From the NCBI GenBank assembly GCA_009829735.1, contig CM020619.1, forward strand, positions 27,802,063 through 27,866,062: a DNA stretch of 64,000 nt, given 5' to 3'. Numbering within the stretch: position 1 is the stretch's first letter; the number at the start of each line of letters is the position of its first letter. The position numbers and the translations under genes were made by a program. The notes under the pieces are model-generated. The model had not been told where the DNA came from and did not search any database. It saw only the letters and a program-made list of their open reading frames with translations. This document shows, piece after piece, positions 52,094 to 62,337 of the stretch. Source of the stretch: Pyropia yezoensis. Taxonomy: Eukaryota > Rhodophyta > Bangiophyceae > Bangiales > Bangiaceae.

Positions 52094-55000
52094 GGCAGGC
52101 GCTCTCCCCAAGTGTCTTCCCGAATCTCCAACGGCAGGGTACTTCTACCTGTTCTCCCCTTGCGTGCCGGGAGAAAGGACGGCAGTTACCTGCTCAACCG
52201 GTAGCCGCCTGGACACCCTGTTTGTTCAAGGGGACCTTGCTCGTCCTGCGTAAGGAAAACCTCAAGATTAATGCTCGTATGCGTGTGGGGGATAGCCTCC
52301 CCCAAGCTGTTACGCCGGTGGTCGACACGGGAGCCGGACCAAGCGTCATCACTGAGAACCTGTTACCTCCGGGCTGGCGTCGACATGCCTGGAGAGCGCC
52401 TACCAAGACCCGGATTGTAGACGCATCAGGTCAAACCCTACGACCGCTTGGCCGTCTTCCCGTCGCCATCTATGTCAACAATGAACCAATGCTTTTTCCC
52501 TTTCTAGTAGTCAAGACCTTATCAGTCCCCCTCATCCTAGGCTGGGACTTCCAGAAGCAGCATGTCAAGAGCATCCTACCCGGAGAAGGAAAGGTGCAGT
52601 TCAACCATGGGGTTGTGTCACCAGTGCTGGAGCACCTGGACACCAAGGTTCGTGTGGCCAAGAACCAGAAGGAACGCATCCCACCCTCCACCTTGACCCT
52701 CATCAAACCGGTGCTCCTACCTCCTCGCTCGGAGACCAAGGTTCAAGTCACGACCCGGACTGCAGGTCAATGCCTGATCTACGGACGCAAGGAATTTCTG
52801 GCGAAACACCGATTATACCTAGCCCACGGACACCACAAGAAGGTGGAGAGGCACACCCCGTTCTCGGTGCTGATCGTCAACGTGAGCCGGAAGCCAATAA
52901 CCCTCGCCAAGGGCACTCGAGTTGGTACAGCAGAGCCTTACCGGGGGTCCGCCCGCGCTATGAGCAAGGAAGACCTCTTCAACCTGCAACAAGAGCTGGC
53001 ATCCAACTTGACGGCCTTAGACGTATCTCCGGAACAAGAGCAGGCTGGCCGTACTACTCCGAAGCCGGAACAAGCACCGCCCGGGATGCCGAAGGTCAAC
53101 CAAGAAAACGTCCCTCCCGACTTGAAGGAGGCACTGGAGAAGCTTCTCCAGGAATATCGGCACCTGTGGTCCGGAGAGCTGGGCAAGATGGACGCCACCC
53201 TACACCGGATTCAACTCAAGCCAGATGCCAAACCAGTGCACATGCAACCATACCGGGCTGGACCTCATCGCCGGGATGAGATTGAGAAGCAGGTTAACAA
53301 GATGCTCAAGATGGATGTTATCGAGCCGTCTGATGGCGAGTGGGCTTTCCCGGTGGTAGTCGTCCCGAAACCTGGCGGTCACTTCCGTTTCTGCGTTGAC
53401 TACAGACGCCTGAACGAGATGACAGTCAAGGATGTATACCCGATACCCCGGATGGATGATTGCCTCGACTTTCTTGGTGATGCCACCCTCTTCTCGACGC
53501 TGGATTGTAATGCCGGTTACTGGCAGATCCCTCTGGCTGACGAGGACAAGGACAAGACTACCTTCACGTGCCACATGGGACTGTTCCGGTGCAAGCGTCT
53601 CCCTTTTGGTCTCACTAATGCTCCGGCAACCTTCCAGAGAGCCATCGACATCATCCTGTCGGGGCTAAGGTGGAGAACATGTTTGGTCTACCTGGACGAC
53701 ATCATTGTTTTCTCCAAGACCCCAGCGGAACACCTGGAGCACCTTCGAGAGGTCCTGGCCCTCCTGTCCAAGGCTGGAGTTACCCTCAAGGCCGAGAAGT
53801 GCCACCTGTTTGAGACTGAGGTGGAGTACCTGGGGCACGTGCTGAGTCCGGGGGAGCTCCGAGTCAACGAGAAGAACATCAAGGCCCTCCGGCATGCACG
53901 GCAACCTAAAACCCAGACGGAACTCAAGAGCTTCCTGGGTATGTGCAACGTCTACCGCCGGTTCGTACGGGACTACGCTCTGATTGCCCGGCCCTTGACC
54001 AAGCTTACTAGCAAGAAGCTTCCAGCACAACTCCCGGTGTTCGACGAGAAGCAGACAGCAGCCTTCGAAGAGCTCAAGAAGCGCCTGACCACCACTCCAG
54101 TACTGGCGTTACCCAAGCGGGAGGGTCAGGTTGTTCTGGAGACTGACGCCTGTGGCGTCCAGGTGGGGTGCTCACTACTCCAGCAACAACCTGATGGGCA
54201 CTTCCTCCCGATAGGCTACTACAGTCGCGTCTTGACTCCAGCCGAGAAGAACTATTCCACGACCGAGCGCGAGTGCTTGGCGGTCGTCTGGGCTTGCTTC
54301 CTGTTACGTCCATATCTTGAAGGACAAGAGTTCCTCATCCGGACGGACCACGCCAGTCTAAGGTGGCTGCTATGCATGGACAGCAGTCAAGGAAGGGTCG
54401 CCCGGTGGCGCCTACGCCTTTCGGAGTTCAAGTACAAGGTGTGCACCAGAGCAGGGAGGGAGCACCACTGCGCCGACACCATGTCCAGGCTGGAGACTCC
54501 TGCAGCCGATACCGGTCCTATCCCGGAGGAAATACCTTGCTTCATCCTCCCGAATGTCGGACGTGGCTGGCACGCTCCCCTGTACGAGACACCTGACGCT
54601 CATCAACCGGTAACCATTCACCGGATGCTGGAGGCACAATTGACGGACCCTCAATGCTTGGAGCTTCGCCACCAAATGGACCTGAACCGGAACAGTCGCT
54701 TCTCCGAGTCTACAGACGGACTCCTGGTACGGGTGTCACCCTTCGATGGGGCAACTCAAGTCTACGTACCCCGGAGCCTACGGACTGACATCCTACGCCT
54801 GGAGCACTTGTCTCCCCAGGCCGGGCATCCTGGTATCAATCGGATGTATGCTTCCATGAGACGACATTATTACTGGGAAACCATGGCCAGTGACGTCCAT
54901 AAGTGCCTGGAGGCTTGTATTTCTTGTGCAAGGAACCGGTTGTCCCAGAGGAAGAAGACTTCTAAGCTACGCCTATTCCCTGCGGCGGAGCCCTTTGCAA

Positions 55001-56181
55001 GCTTAAGCATGGACATCCTGGGGCCCCTACCTGAGACCTCCAGTGGCAACATATACCTGCTCATCATTTGTGACCGGTTCTCCAAGTTCACTCGAGCAAT
55101 CCCGTTGAGAACCATCACGGCTCTGGATGTCACGTCGGCCTTCTGCGAGTACTGGATAGCTGCCTACGGCCCTCCAGACTCCGTCTTAACCGACAACGGT
55201 CCCCAGTTTGCATCCCTGTTCTTCCAAGGAGTCTGTGACCTGATGGGCATCAAGAACTTGTACACCACGACGTACCACCCTCAAACGAACGGTCAGGTGG
55301 AACGATTCAACCGGACCCTAGTGGACATGCTACGGCACTACGTGGAGGAGCACCAAGAAGACTGGGACGAGCTCCTGGCTGTCCTCACTCTAGCCTACAA
55401 CTCCCGAGTTCACCGGACAACGGGAGTCGCTCCACTCGACTTTGTCACCCCAAGGCGGCTGACCAACTTCTCCCTGGAAAGAATACCGGATGGTCTCCAG
55501 CCTGCACTGAAGTCAGGTCCCAAGGCAAAGGATGAGTTCCTGGAACAACTAAAGCTCCTGCTCCCAAGAGTCAAGGAGTCAATCTCAAAGACCCAGGAGC
55601 GATACAAGCGGGACTATGACAAGGGTGTCCGGGAAAAGAACAAGGAACTGGGTGGTGGCGACTGGGTTTTTGTGGACAACCATAGCAAGACCCGGGGGAA
55701 GCTGGACTCTAAGACGGATGGACCTTATGAGATTCTCAATACGGATGGCTGGACCTTCCTTCTAGACGTGGATGGCTCTCCGTACCGGGTGAGCAGCGAC
55801 CATGTCACCCGAGCTCCACCGCCAAGCCAACGGGACTTGACCCGGCGTAAGCGGACTGCGATACCCTGGCTATCCCAAGAAGAAGGTCGGGAATTTGTCT
55901 ACGTCAAGTTTGTCGACCATGCCTGGAGAGATGGACGCCTGTACCTGCGAGTACGCTGGTTCGGCTTTAACCCAGCAGATGATACATGGGAACCCTCAAA
56001 CCGGCTACCCATCGCGGACGTCTGTGCCTACACGCGACGGAACGGGATTGAGGGCACTCCCGTGGCCAGAGCCGGCAAGATTCTGGAGTCGGACACGGAG
56101 GAGGACCAAGAGGACGGGGCCAACCAAGACCCTGGGGACGAGACGAGCTCACCCGCAACGGATGCGGAACAAGAGGATTGA
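52087..56181 (+). CDS. pol: Pol polyprotein, family 2 (expressed as Gag-Pol by -1 frameshift, inferred)
   Basis: Open from the heptamer to TGA 56179-56181, about 1364 codons. Numbering from the M at 52222: protease VVDTGAGPSV near 33, RT with [11 protein letters not shown] (YLDD 490-493), RNase H ETDACGVQVGCSLLQQQ, integrase zinc finger HLSPQAGHPG...CISCARNR, catalytic triad in MDILGPLP, LTDNGPQF (D991) and GQVERFNRT (E1027, spacing DD35E), and a C-terminal chromodomain VKFVDHAWRDGRLYLRVRWF, GFNPADDTWEPSNRLP. All catalytic residues are present. The chromodomain places it in the chromovirus branch, which targets insertion to chromatin marks. No in-frame initiator ATG near the start. Confidence 0.95.
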   Translation, partial: RVGQALSPSVFPNLQRQGTSTCSPLACREKGRQLPAQPVAAWTPCLFKGTLLVLRKENLKINARMRVGDSLPQAVTPVVDTGAGPSVITENLLPPGWRRHAWRAPTKTRIVDASGQTLRPLGRLPVAIYVNNEPMLFPFLVVKTLSVPLILGWDFQKQHVKSILPGEGKVQFNHGVVSPVLEHLDTKVRVAKNQKERIPPSTLTLIKPVLLPPRSETKVQVTTRTAGQCLIYGRKEFLAKHRLYLAHGHHKKVERHTPFSVLIVNVSRKPITLAKGTRVGTAEPYRGSARAMSKEDLFNLQQELASNLTALDVSPEQEQAGRTTPKPEQAPPGMPKVNQENVPPDLKEALEKLLQEYRHLWSGELGKMDATLHRIQLKPDAKPVHMQPYRAGPHRRDEIEKQVNKMLKMDVIEPSDGEWAFPVVVVPKPGGHFRFCVDYRRLNEMTVKDVYPIPRMDDCLDFLGDATLFSTLDCNAGYWQIPLADEDKDKTTFTCHMGLFRCKRLPFGLTNAPATFQRAIDIILSGLRWRTCLVYLDDIIVFSKTPAEHLEHLREVLALLSKAGVTLKAEKCHLFETEVEYLGHVLSPGELRVNEKNIKALRHARQPKTQTELKSFLGMCNVYRRFVRDYALIARPLTKLTSKKLPAQLPVFDEKQTAAFEELKKRLTTTPVLALPKREGQVVLETDACGVQVGCSLLQQQPDGHFLPIGYYSRVLTPAEKNYSTTERECLAVVWACFLLRPYLEGQEFLIRTDHASLRWLLCMDSSQGRVARWRLRLSEFKYKVCTRAGREHHCADTMSRLETPAADTGPIPEEIPCFILPNVGRGWHAPLYETPDAHQPVTIHRMLEAQLTDPQCLELRHQMDLNRNSRFSESTDGLLVRVSPFDGATQVYVPRSLRTDILRLEHLSPQAGHPGINRMYASMRRHYYWETMASDVHKCLEACISCARNRLSQRKKTSKLRLFPAAEPFASLSMDILGPLPETSSGNIYLLIICDRFSKFTRAIPLRTITALDVTSAFCEYWIAAYGPPDSVLTDNGPQFASLFFQGVCDLMGIKNLYTTTYHPQTNGQVERFNRTLVDMLRHYVEEHQEDWDELLAVLTLAYNSRVHRTTGVAPLDFVTPRRLTNFSLERIPDGLQPALKSGPKAKDEFLEQLKLLLPRVKESISKTQERYKRDYDKGVREKNKELGGGDWVFVDNHSKTRGKLDSKTDGPYEILNTDGWTFLLDVDGSPYRVSSDHVTRAPPPSQRDLTRRKRTAIPWLSQEEGREFVYVKFVDHAWRDGRLYLRVRWFGFNPADDTWEPSNRLPIADVCAYTRRNGIEGTPVARAGKILESDTEEDQEDGANQDPGDETSSPATDAEQED

Positions 56182-56326
56182 GAAGAAGGGAACGGGTATA
56201 TCAAGGAGAACACGCAATGCAAGCATGGAACAATCAAGGAAACCAAGCACCCGCTCGAGCAACCCTTCTCTCCGCCTCTTCCCTCCTCGCTTCTCCCAAG
56301 ACCCTCACCCTCCTTGCCTCCAACTA

Positions 56327-58444
56327 CTACTCTCGGCGCGGACGCTGAGCCGCGGGAGTGTCCTCCGGCGCTACCTCCGCGGTACGACGGGAACCGGAGG
56401 AAGACGGGATGACGTAGTGCGGTGGACGCGGCGCATCCCGGTATGACGCCATCGGAGTAGTACCAGTAGTTGCCGGTGGCTCCCGCTCATCCAGATATGT
56501 CCGTCGGCGCCGCTGGAAGCCCGTGAAGGTCTCTGACCACTGCTGGGCCAGGCCATGCCGCGTCAAAGTCGCCAGAAGTTCGCCAACCACCGGGTTGTTC
56601 GACATCTGGCCGCTGTCCGCGCAAGCAAACACCCGGTCGACCACGTCGTTCAAGACGCTGGCGTAAGTACCCAGCACCAGAGAGGACCCGACGCCTTCAA
56701 CCTGCACCGGAAGACGACCCAGCTGGTCTTCAATCATGCCGACGTCGTACTGGTCGCATGTTGGACCACCTTGGTTCAGGTACCAGTCAGGCACCCGGAA
56801 GCGGGTGAGGCGCAGAGTCGGCGCCGGAATCTCGAACCGGCCCGAGGATGACACTACCGGACGGTCCACAACGGCCCCCGAGACCGGAGTACCCAACTCC
56901 AGCGGAGGCACAGCGCCGCCGGCGTTGGAAGAAGGCGTCCGGGGTAGAGCGGCCGGAGTAATCGGCGACCGCACGGCCACTCCCAGACTCGCCGCAGACA
57001 AGCGCGGTGCCGGAGGAGCTTGAAGTACTGGCACAGCCGGAACAGGGCGCGGACGTGCCGGTGACGGTTCAGGCGAGGCGACCGGGGCGACAGGGGCAAC
57101 CGGAGGAAGTGGAGCCGCCGCAGACGCCCGACCGACCGCCGCGGCCCATCCCGACTCCTGCACCGGCGGTCCAACTGGCAGAAGATCAAGGGCGGCCGGA
57201 GCAGGAAAGCTACCTAGCTGCGGCCACGCCGGAAGCGGCGTCGCCAGCTGCACCTTGGCCGGAGAAGACTGGTAGACCACCTGCGCCCAACCGAAGCCAT
57301 CCCGACGCGGGCGGTTCTGGTCGGCAATCGCGTTCAAGAAGTTCCGGTCATGCACCGGCACCAGACGCCGGAAGTCGATCATCGCCTGGAAGAGCTCCTT
57401 GTACTCCTCGTCCTGGCTGCACAGGAAGTCGACGGTCAACTTGTCGACAATCCAGACCATCAGGAGGTCAGGGAGAAACCAAAGCCGGTTGGACACCAAG
57501 ACCTCATGAAGCCAGTGGTTGGCCGCCAAGACTGTCATCTCGGACGTGTACATCATGTACGGGATTGAGTGGAAGAAGCCCTTGATCGACGCCTGAGTCA
57601 AGGCGTCCAAGAAGTACCAGGTGCAAGGGATGCTGGAAGGAGCAAACCCGACCGGGATCTCGACTTCCTGCTGCTGCGGGATGACCTTGGGGTAGTACGC
57701 CGCCCGGTTAGCCTTGTCCAGCTTCCAGAACTCCTGGTGGTTGCAGCTCACGAGGAAGTCACGCTGACGCCCGCGTCGCTCACCCTGCTCCCGTGCCGGC
57801 GACAACTTGGAGTATTTCCGGGTCAAGAAAGGCGGCTCCAGAGCGACCATGCTCGGACGGGGGTCGCAGTTCAAGCTTCCCGACCCCTTGAGCGCCTCGT
57901 CCCAGACCTTGAGCGCCCGGTGGACGTACCCTTCCTCCTCCGGCCACCGGAGAACGGACGCGGACACGCGACGCTCGGTCAGGGGTAGATCCAGTACCAG
58001 CGCGAAGGGGAGATCCTCCAGACGAGCAGCCCAAGAGGAACCCGAGAAGCTCTGGGAGCGGTCTTGTGCCAGGCGCATCTGGTCCGCCGTATGAAGACGT
58101 GCCTTGTCCATCTCGGTCAAGACCCCGCGCTGGAGTTCCTTGCGCCAGAGGTCCATGCAATCCTGCTGGCACTGGGCCGCGCCGGCGTTGCCGACCACCG
58201 TGGAGTAACGCCGGGCCGCCAGAGGGTCCTGCCCAAGGAGCATCTCCGGGAGACCCTCCGGGGGGGCCTCGACCGGGTGCATCGCGGAAGCCGGGGGAAC
58301 TCGATCCGTCCCCGCCGTGGCGACCGGCGCCGGCACCGACATCCGAGGAACCGGAGGCAGGAGAGGGGCACGACGACCCGAGTTCTCCTCCGCAACACTC
58401 GCCGCCGGAACCACGGGCCCAGCTTGGATCTCGGAACTGGACAT
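56327..58444 (-). CDS. Antisense ORF of family-2 element (705 aa), unknown function
   Basis: Runs opposite to gag-pol, stop 145 bp from the pol stop, 5' end toward the 3' LTR. ATG 58444 (MSSSEIQAGPVVPA); the frame stays open further back into the LTR, but that part is not conserved. The core at about 195-330 contains WPEEEGYVHRALKVWDEALK, MVALEPPFLTR, RDFLVSCNHQEF, AAYYPKVIPQQQEVEIPVGF and LAANHWLHEVL, which line up in order with EEVEDVQRAK, ATRPPYLHE, GPYLVTSAQLEF, YYPKKPEWWPQVEVPYGF and LATQWLLEV of family 1. A long Pro/Ala-rich linker and a C-terminal part (TLRLTRFRVPDWYLNQ) follow. No known domain recognised. Confidence 0.78.
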   Translation of the reverse strand: MSSSEIQAGPVVPAASVAEENSGRRAPLLPPVPRMSVPAPVATAGTDRVPPASAMHPVEAPPEGLPEMLLGQDPLAARRYSTVVGNAGAAQCQQDCMDLWRKELQRGVLTEMDKARLHTADQMRLAQDRSQSFSGSSWAARLEDLPFALVLDLPLTERRVSASVLRWPEEEGYVHRALKVWDEALKGSGSLNCDPRPSMVALEPPFLTRKYSKLSPAREQGERRGRQRDFLVSCNHQEFWKLDKANRAAYYPKVIPQQQEVEIPVGFAPSSIPCTWYFLDALTQASIKGFFHSIPYMMYTSEMTVLAANHWLHEVLVSNRLWFLPDLLMVWIVDKLTVDFLCSQDEEYKELFQAMIDFRRLVPVHDRNFLNAIADQNRPRRDGFGWAQVVYQSSPAKVQLATPLPAWPQLGSFPAPAALDLLPVGPPVQESGWAAAVGRASAAAPLPPVAPVAPVASPEPSPARPRPVPAVPVLQAPPAPRLSAASLGVAVRSPITPAALPRTPSSNAGGAVPPLELGTPVSGAVVDRPVVSSSGRFEIPAPTLRLTRFRVPDWYLNQGGPTCDQYDVGMIEDQLGRLPVQVEGVGSSLVLGTYASVLNDVVDRVFACADSGQMSNNPVVGELLATLTRHGLAQQWSETFTGFQRRRRTYLDEREPPATTGTTPMASYRDAPRPPHYVIPSSSGSRRTAEVAPEDTPAAQRPRRE

Positions 58445-58615
58445 ACCGTCCAGACTCCGGGGAACGAGAGGGCCAAGGTGAAGGAGCGGAGGGGGGGGGC
58501 AGAATCGGGGCAGGTGATCGTGACCGGGGTGAAGACGCTCGACCTCGGCACCGGTGTGGACGTGCTCGAGGCTGTGCACGGTGGCACCTGGTTCGGCCCG
58601 AGGACGTGCCGGACT

Positions 58616-58628
58616 AGGGAGGGAGCTA
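58616..58628 (+). promoter_or_regulatory. Polypurine tract, family 2
   Basis: AGGGAGGGAG followed by CTA and the 3' LTR: purine-rich, in the position that primes plus-strand synthesis. Confidence 0.65.
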
Positions 58629-59201
58629 TGTAGCATCCCTGGCCCCGACTTGGCGCCGACCCGGGACTGCAACCAGAGGGCACCAGGTGCCAGAACACGC
58701 CCGCCGTGTGGCGATGGTTGGCGGCCGTGGCCCGTGCCCGGCACTGGGATGCGGTGGACTACGCTATCCACACGCGAGAGAGGGATTTCTGATGTGTTTT
58801 TGCATATTTGTGAGGGACTTGATTTGAGAGAATTTGAGTGTGAGATTAGTGAGTGGGAATAGAATTAGTAGTGATAGTGGCCCCCGACCTGACGAGGTTA
58901 GACTCGGGTCGGGGCCACTCGGGGTTATGGGGGGGGCTACCGGGCCAACGTGCCGGGGTTCCCCCAGATGCACGTTAAGAGGGACAGCGAGGCGCCCCTC
59001 GGCCCGCGCCCTCAGGGAAAAGACAACTGCGCGTTTGCTTTCCTCTTCCCCGTGTGCACTACCGTGCGTATCTGTTTGCCCTGCGAGCAGGCACGTGAGG
59101 CAACAGGCATACCATTCTCGTAGTTCCCCTTTCTGCGTTACCTGTCCCTTTCCCCCGAGGGATATTGACACGTGTCTGAGAGGATCGAGTTTTATACCAC
59201 A
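58629..59201 (+). repeat. 3' LTR, family 2 copy 1
   Basis: 573 bp; differs from the 5' LTR by one inserted C, one missing A and one A/C substitution by eye. Followed by GGAAG. Confidence 0.95.
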
Positions 59202-59206
59202 GGAAG
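59202..59206 (+). repeat. Target site duplication GGAAG, right copy
   Basis: Matches 49546-49550. Confidence 0.92.
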
Positions 59207-59338
59207 GACTCGCAGTGGTGTGGGCGGTGACGTCACTTCGTCACTACTTAGAGGGTGAGAAGTTCCTCATCCGCTGTGACCACCGCGCGCGTTGCAGTTC
59301 ATCTTCAAGACGGACTATACGAACACTCGTCTCAACCG
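59207..59338 (+). pseudogene. pol: Pol fragment of copy C (RNase H), right of the insertion, cut by gap
   Basis: Continues VVWAVTSLRHYLEGEKFLIR. A 2-nt GC insertion in GCGCGCGTTG (GCGCGTTG in copies A and B) shifts the frame just before the gap. Confidence 0.88.
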
Positions 59339-59793
59339 NNNNNNNNNNNNNNNNNNNNNNNNNNNNNNNNNNNNNNNNNNNNNNNNNNNNNNNNNNNNNN
59401 NNNNNNNNNNNNNNNNNNNNNNNNNNNNNNNNNNNNNNNNNNNNNNNNNNNNNNNNNNNNNNNNNNNNNNNNNNNNNNNNNNNNNNNNNNNNNNNNNNNN
59501 NNNNNNNNNNNNNNNNNNNNNNNNNNNNNNNNNNNNNNNNNNNNNNNNNNNNNNNNNNNNNNNNNNNNNNNNNNNNNNNNNNNNNNNNNNNNNNNNNNNN
59601 NNNNNNNNNNNNNNNNNNNNNNNNNNNNNNNNNNNNNNNNNNNNNNNNNNNNNNNNNNNNNNNNNNNNNNNNNNNNNNNNNNNNNNNNNNNNNNNNNNNN
59701 NNNNNNNNNNNNNNNNNNNNNNNNNNNNNNNNNNNNNNNNNNNNNNNNNNNNNNNNNNNNNNNNNNNNNNNNNNNNNNNNNNNNNNNNNNNNN
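59339..59793. other. Assembly gap (455 N)
   Basis: Run of N. The base directly after it is the first base of a family-2 LTR. Confidence 1.
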
Positions 59794-60365
59794 TGTAGCA
59801 TCCCTGGCCCCGACTTGGCGCCGACCCGGGACTGCAACCAGAGGGCACCAGGTGCCAGAACACGCCCGCCGTGTGGCGATGGTTGGCGGCCGTGGCCCGT
59901 GCCCGGCACTGGGATGCGGTGGACTACGCTATCCACACGCGAGAGAGGGATTTCTGATGTGTTTTTGCATATTTGTGAGGGACTTGATTTGAGAGAATTT
60001 GAGTGTGAGATTAGTGAGTGGGAATAGAATTAGTAGTGATAGTGGCCCCCGACCTGACGAGGTTAGACTCGGGTCGGGGCCACTCGGGGTTATGGGGGGG
60101 CTACCGGGCCAACGTGCCGGGGTTCCCCCAGATGCACGTTAAGAGGGACAGCGAGGCGCCTCGGCCCGCGCCCTCAGGGAAAAAGACAACTGCGCGTTTG
60201 CTTTCCTCTTCCCCGTGTGCACTACCGTGCGTATCTGTTTGCCATGCGAGCAGGCACGTGAGGCAACAGGCATACCATTCTCGTAGTTCCCCTTTCTGCG
60301 TTACCTGTCCCTTTCCCCCGAGGGATATTGACACGTGTCTGAGAGGATCGAGTTTTTATACCACA
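59794..60365 (+). repeat. 5' LTR, family 2 copy 2
   Basis: 572 bp, identical to copy 1 except for run-length changes (7 versus 8 G near 60093, one C fewer near 60158, one T more near 60355). Confidence 0.93.
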
Positions 60366-60574
60366 TATTTGGTGGAGCAGCAGGGGATTGGAGTGTTTGA
60401 GAAGAGACATTTGGGAGCAGCGGTTGCGTTGTTCCTATTCTGTCTTTTTCTGTGGTTTGGGAATTATTTGCACCCGTTCACGGGAACCCCATTCCTGGCT
60501 CCCCAACCCCTCTCTTGTGGTCTTGCGATCTTTGGACACGCAGGTAACTGGACTGTGGCTGTCAAGAGACCAAC

Positions 60575-62337
60575 ATGGCTACCCTCCCTGGCACGACGGT
60601 GCCCGAAGGGGTAGACCCCGCGTCCCTTGACGCATCCCTGGTCACCGCGGGGGACGGTGCCCAACCCGGCGTTCTCCCTACGGGTGAAGGCAGACCTGGG
60701 CGGGACATCCGGTAGTGGACTGGAGTCTACAGGCGGCCAAGTACCCCCTGCTCCCGTTCCTCCGGCTGTTCCTCCTGTGGGAGCCACCCCGGGGTCAACG
60801 GCGTTTGAGTCCGCTCGCAGCAGACGTCTCCCTCCTGTCGGTTCTACTCTTCAACCTCCAGGGATAGCCCCTGGTGTGTTTACTCCTGGACCCACACATG
60901 GCAGCTGGGTGTATACACCTCTTCCTGTGGGCACTAGCAGTGCCAGAGGCACCGCTATGACTGGTTCTACGGGTCTTCCTGAGACTTCAACTCCTGGGAC
61001 CGGCCAAGCTTTTCCTCCCCTTGCGTCCTATGGGGCGGGGAGCTCCAAGACCGGTGACCGGAGCAGCCGTAGGCGTCGGCGTCGTCGCCGCCCGCTCTAG
61101 CACCAGCGAGACCAGTTCCTCCAGCTCTGAGGAGGGATATGACTGGGATGCATCTCCCGGTCCTACCCGGCGCAGGCTAGTCGAGTTCGACTTTCCTGCC
61201 CACCAAGTGGGAGATGCCACCCTGAACAAGGTCACGTATTGGGGTAACTACCGCTGGAGAACCAAGACCAAGGTTACACCCGGAAGATGGCCAAGAAGAT
61301 GGCATCCCTGAACCGGCGAATGCAGCCGAGCTTTGGGGGGCATCCTAAGTTTTCCGGGAAGAGACCGGCGCTTATCTTTGCCTTCCTGCGCCGGTTTGTC
61401 AAGGCATGCAATGACAACGATGTGTCCGAGGGCAAGGCTCTCTATCTCCTGGTTAACTTCATGACCGGAGAAGCGGAACAGCGGTTTGCACAGGTTCTAC
61501 CAGACTCTGCCGGGCACATTGTTGGACGTACCGTCGCGAGTTATCCGGAGGCGGTCAACTGGCTCCTGTCCAACTACGCAGACGCGGACTCCCTGCGTAA
61601 GGCAGTCCGGTAGGCTGAACCGGGCAACCATGGAGAGACAAGAGACTCCAGAGGCGTTCGCCCGTCGTTTCCGGGAGATGAGCGATGCTTGTGGCAACGT
61701 TTACCCTGAGGACAGGCTCAAGATGATCTTCTCGGAGGGGCTTCCTGAATATCTTCAAGTGGATGCGGAGAACTACAACCAGGAACATCAAGAACATACC
61801 TTCCAGCAGTTGATGGCCTACACCCAGGGCAAGCACCGGCAAGCCAAGGCCCTCCAGGCTCCTATGGTATCAACCCCCAAGCCGTTGTCGCGAGTTCGTC
61901 CCGGACCCGACAAGTATAAGGGAGGTGATAACCCTGTACCGGTACTCGCAGTTGGCGAGGCCTCACCCATGGAGTCAAGGGACAAGTGGGGCGGCTTCGT
62001 TTCTAAGGAGCAACCTTCCCTGGTCGCCCCCAAGCAGATCAGGAACCAGCGGTTCCGGTCTTGCTGGCTGTGCCAGAAGGAGGATCATATGTCCTACCAG
62101 TGCCCGACCATTCCCGAGGATCTCCAGGAGAAACTCAAGCGTCAAGGACTGGTGTTTGCAAAGGCGGTCAACTGGGCTGACCGGCGGGCACCCTCCAAGA
62201 TGGACAAGGCACAGGTACATGCCATCCGAGTGGCAACCTTACAGAGCATCACGGAGGCTCTGGCAAGGGAAGCTCCTACGGACTTTGACCTGGAGACCGA
62301 AACCTCTAAGGACTCCTCGGAGCCGGGAAACGAGTAG
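60575..62337 (+). pseudogene. gag: Gag, family 2 copy 2 (frameshifted by single-base indels)
   Basis: Same protein as 50333-52093, with frame changes near 60689 (extra G), 61092 (extra C), 61253 (missing G) and 61608 (extra C). Zinc knuckle and the terminal G GGA AAC GAG TAG (62325-62337) are unchanged. Scored as pseudogene on the sequence as given, but base-calling error is at least as likely. Confidence 0.8.

Larger units (their letters stand above)
49551..59201 (+). mobile_element. Ty3/chromovirus LTR retrotransposon, family 2, copy 1 (apparently intact)
   Basis: 9651 bp: LTR 49551-50123, PBS, gag 50333-52093, pol to 56181, antisense ORF 58444-56327, polypurine tract, LTR 58629-59201, flanked by GGAAG. 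Both LTRs are 573 bp and I find only three differences between them, so the insertion is young. No stop or frameshift is seen in gag, pol or antisense ORF. It sits inside the RNase H part of copy C pol. Confidence 0.95.
38547..59338 (+). mobile_element. Family-1 Ty3 element copy C, interrupted by copy B and by a family-2 element, cut by the N gap
   Basis: Pieces on the plus strand in order: LTR 38547-39015, gag 39135-41081, start of pol 41078-41415, [copy B, minus, 41416-48173], pol continued 48174-49550, [family-2 element 49551-59201 plus target duplication], pol continued 59207-59338, then N. About 170 codons of pol are missing between 41415 and 48174, so a deletion accompanied or followed the insertion of copy B. 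The downstream part and 3' LTR lie beyond the gap, if they exist. Confidence 0.85.

Noticed and set aside
58445-58771. Extension of the family-2 antisense ORF into the LTR
   Set aside because: These codons are LTR sequence and occur equally in the other LTR copies; the protein-like, family-shared part begins after ATG 58444.
49551-59201. Enrichment of CCGG in family 2 as its own dispersed motif
   Set aside because: Counts per kb by eye were similar in family 1 (about 11-13), so no contrast could be shown.
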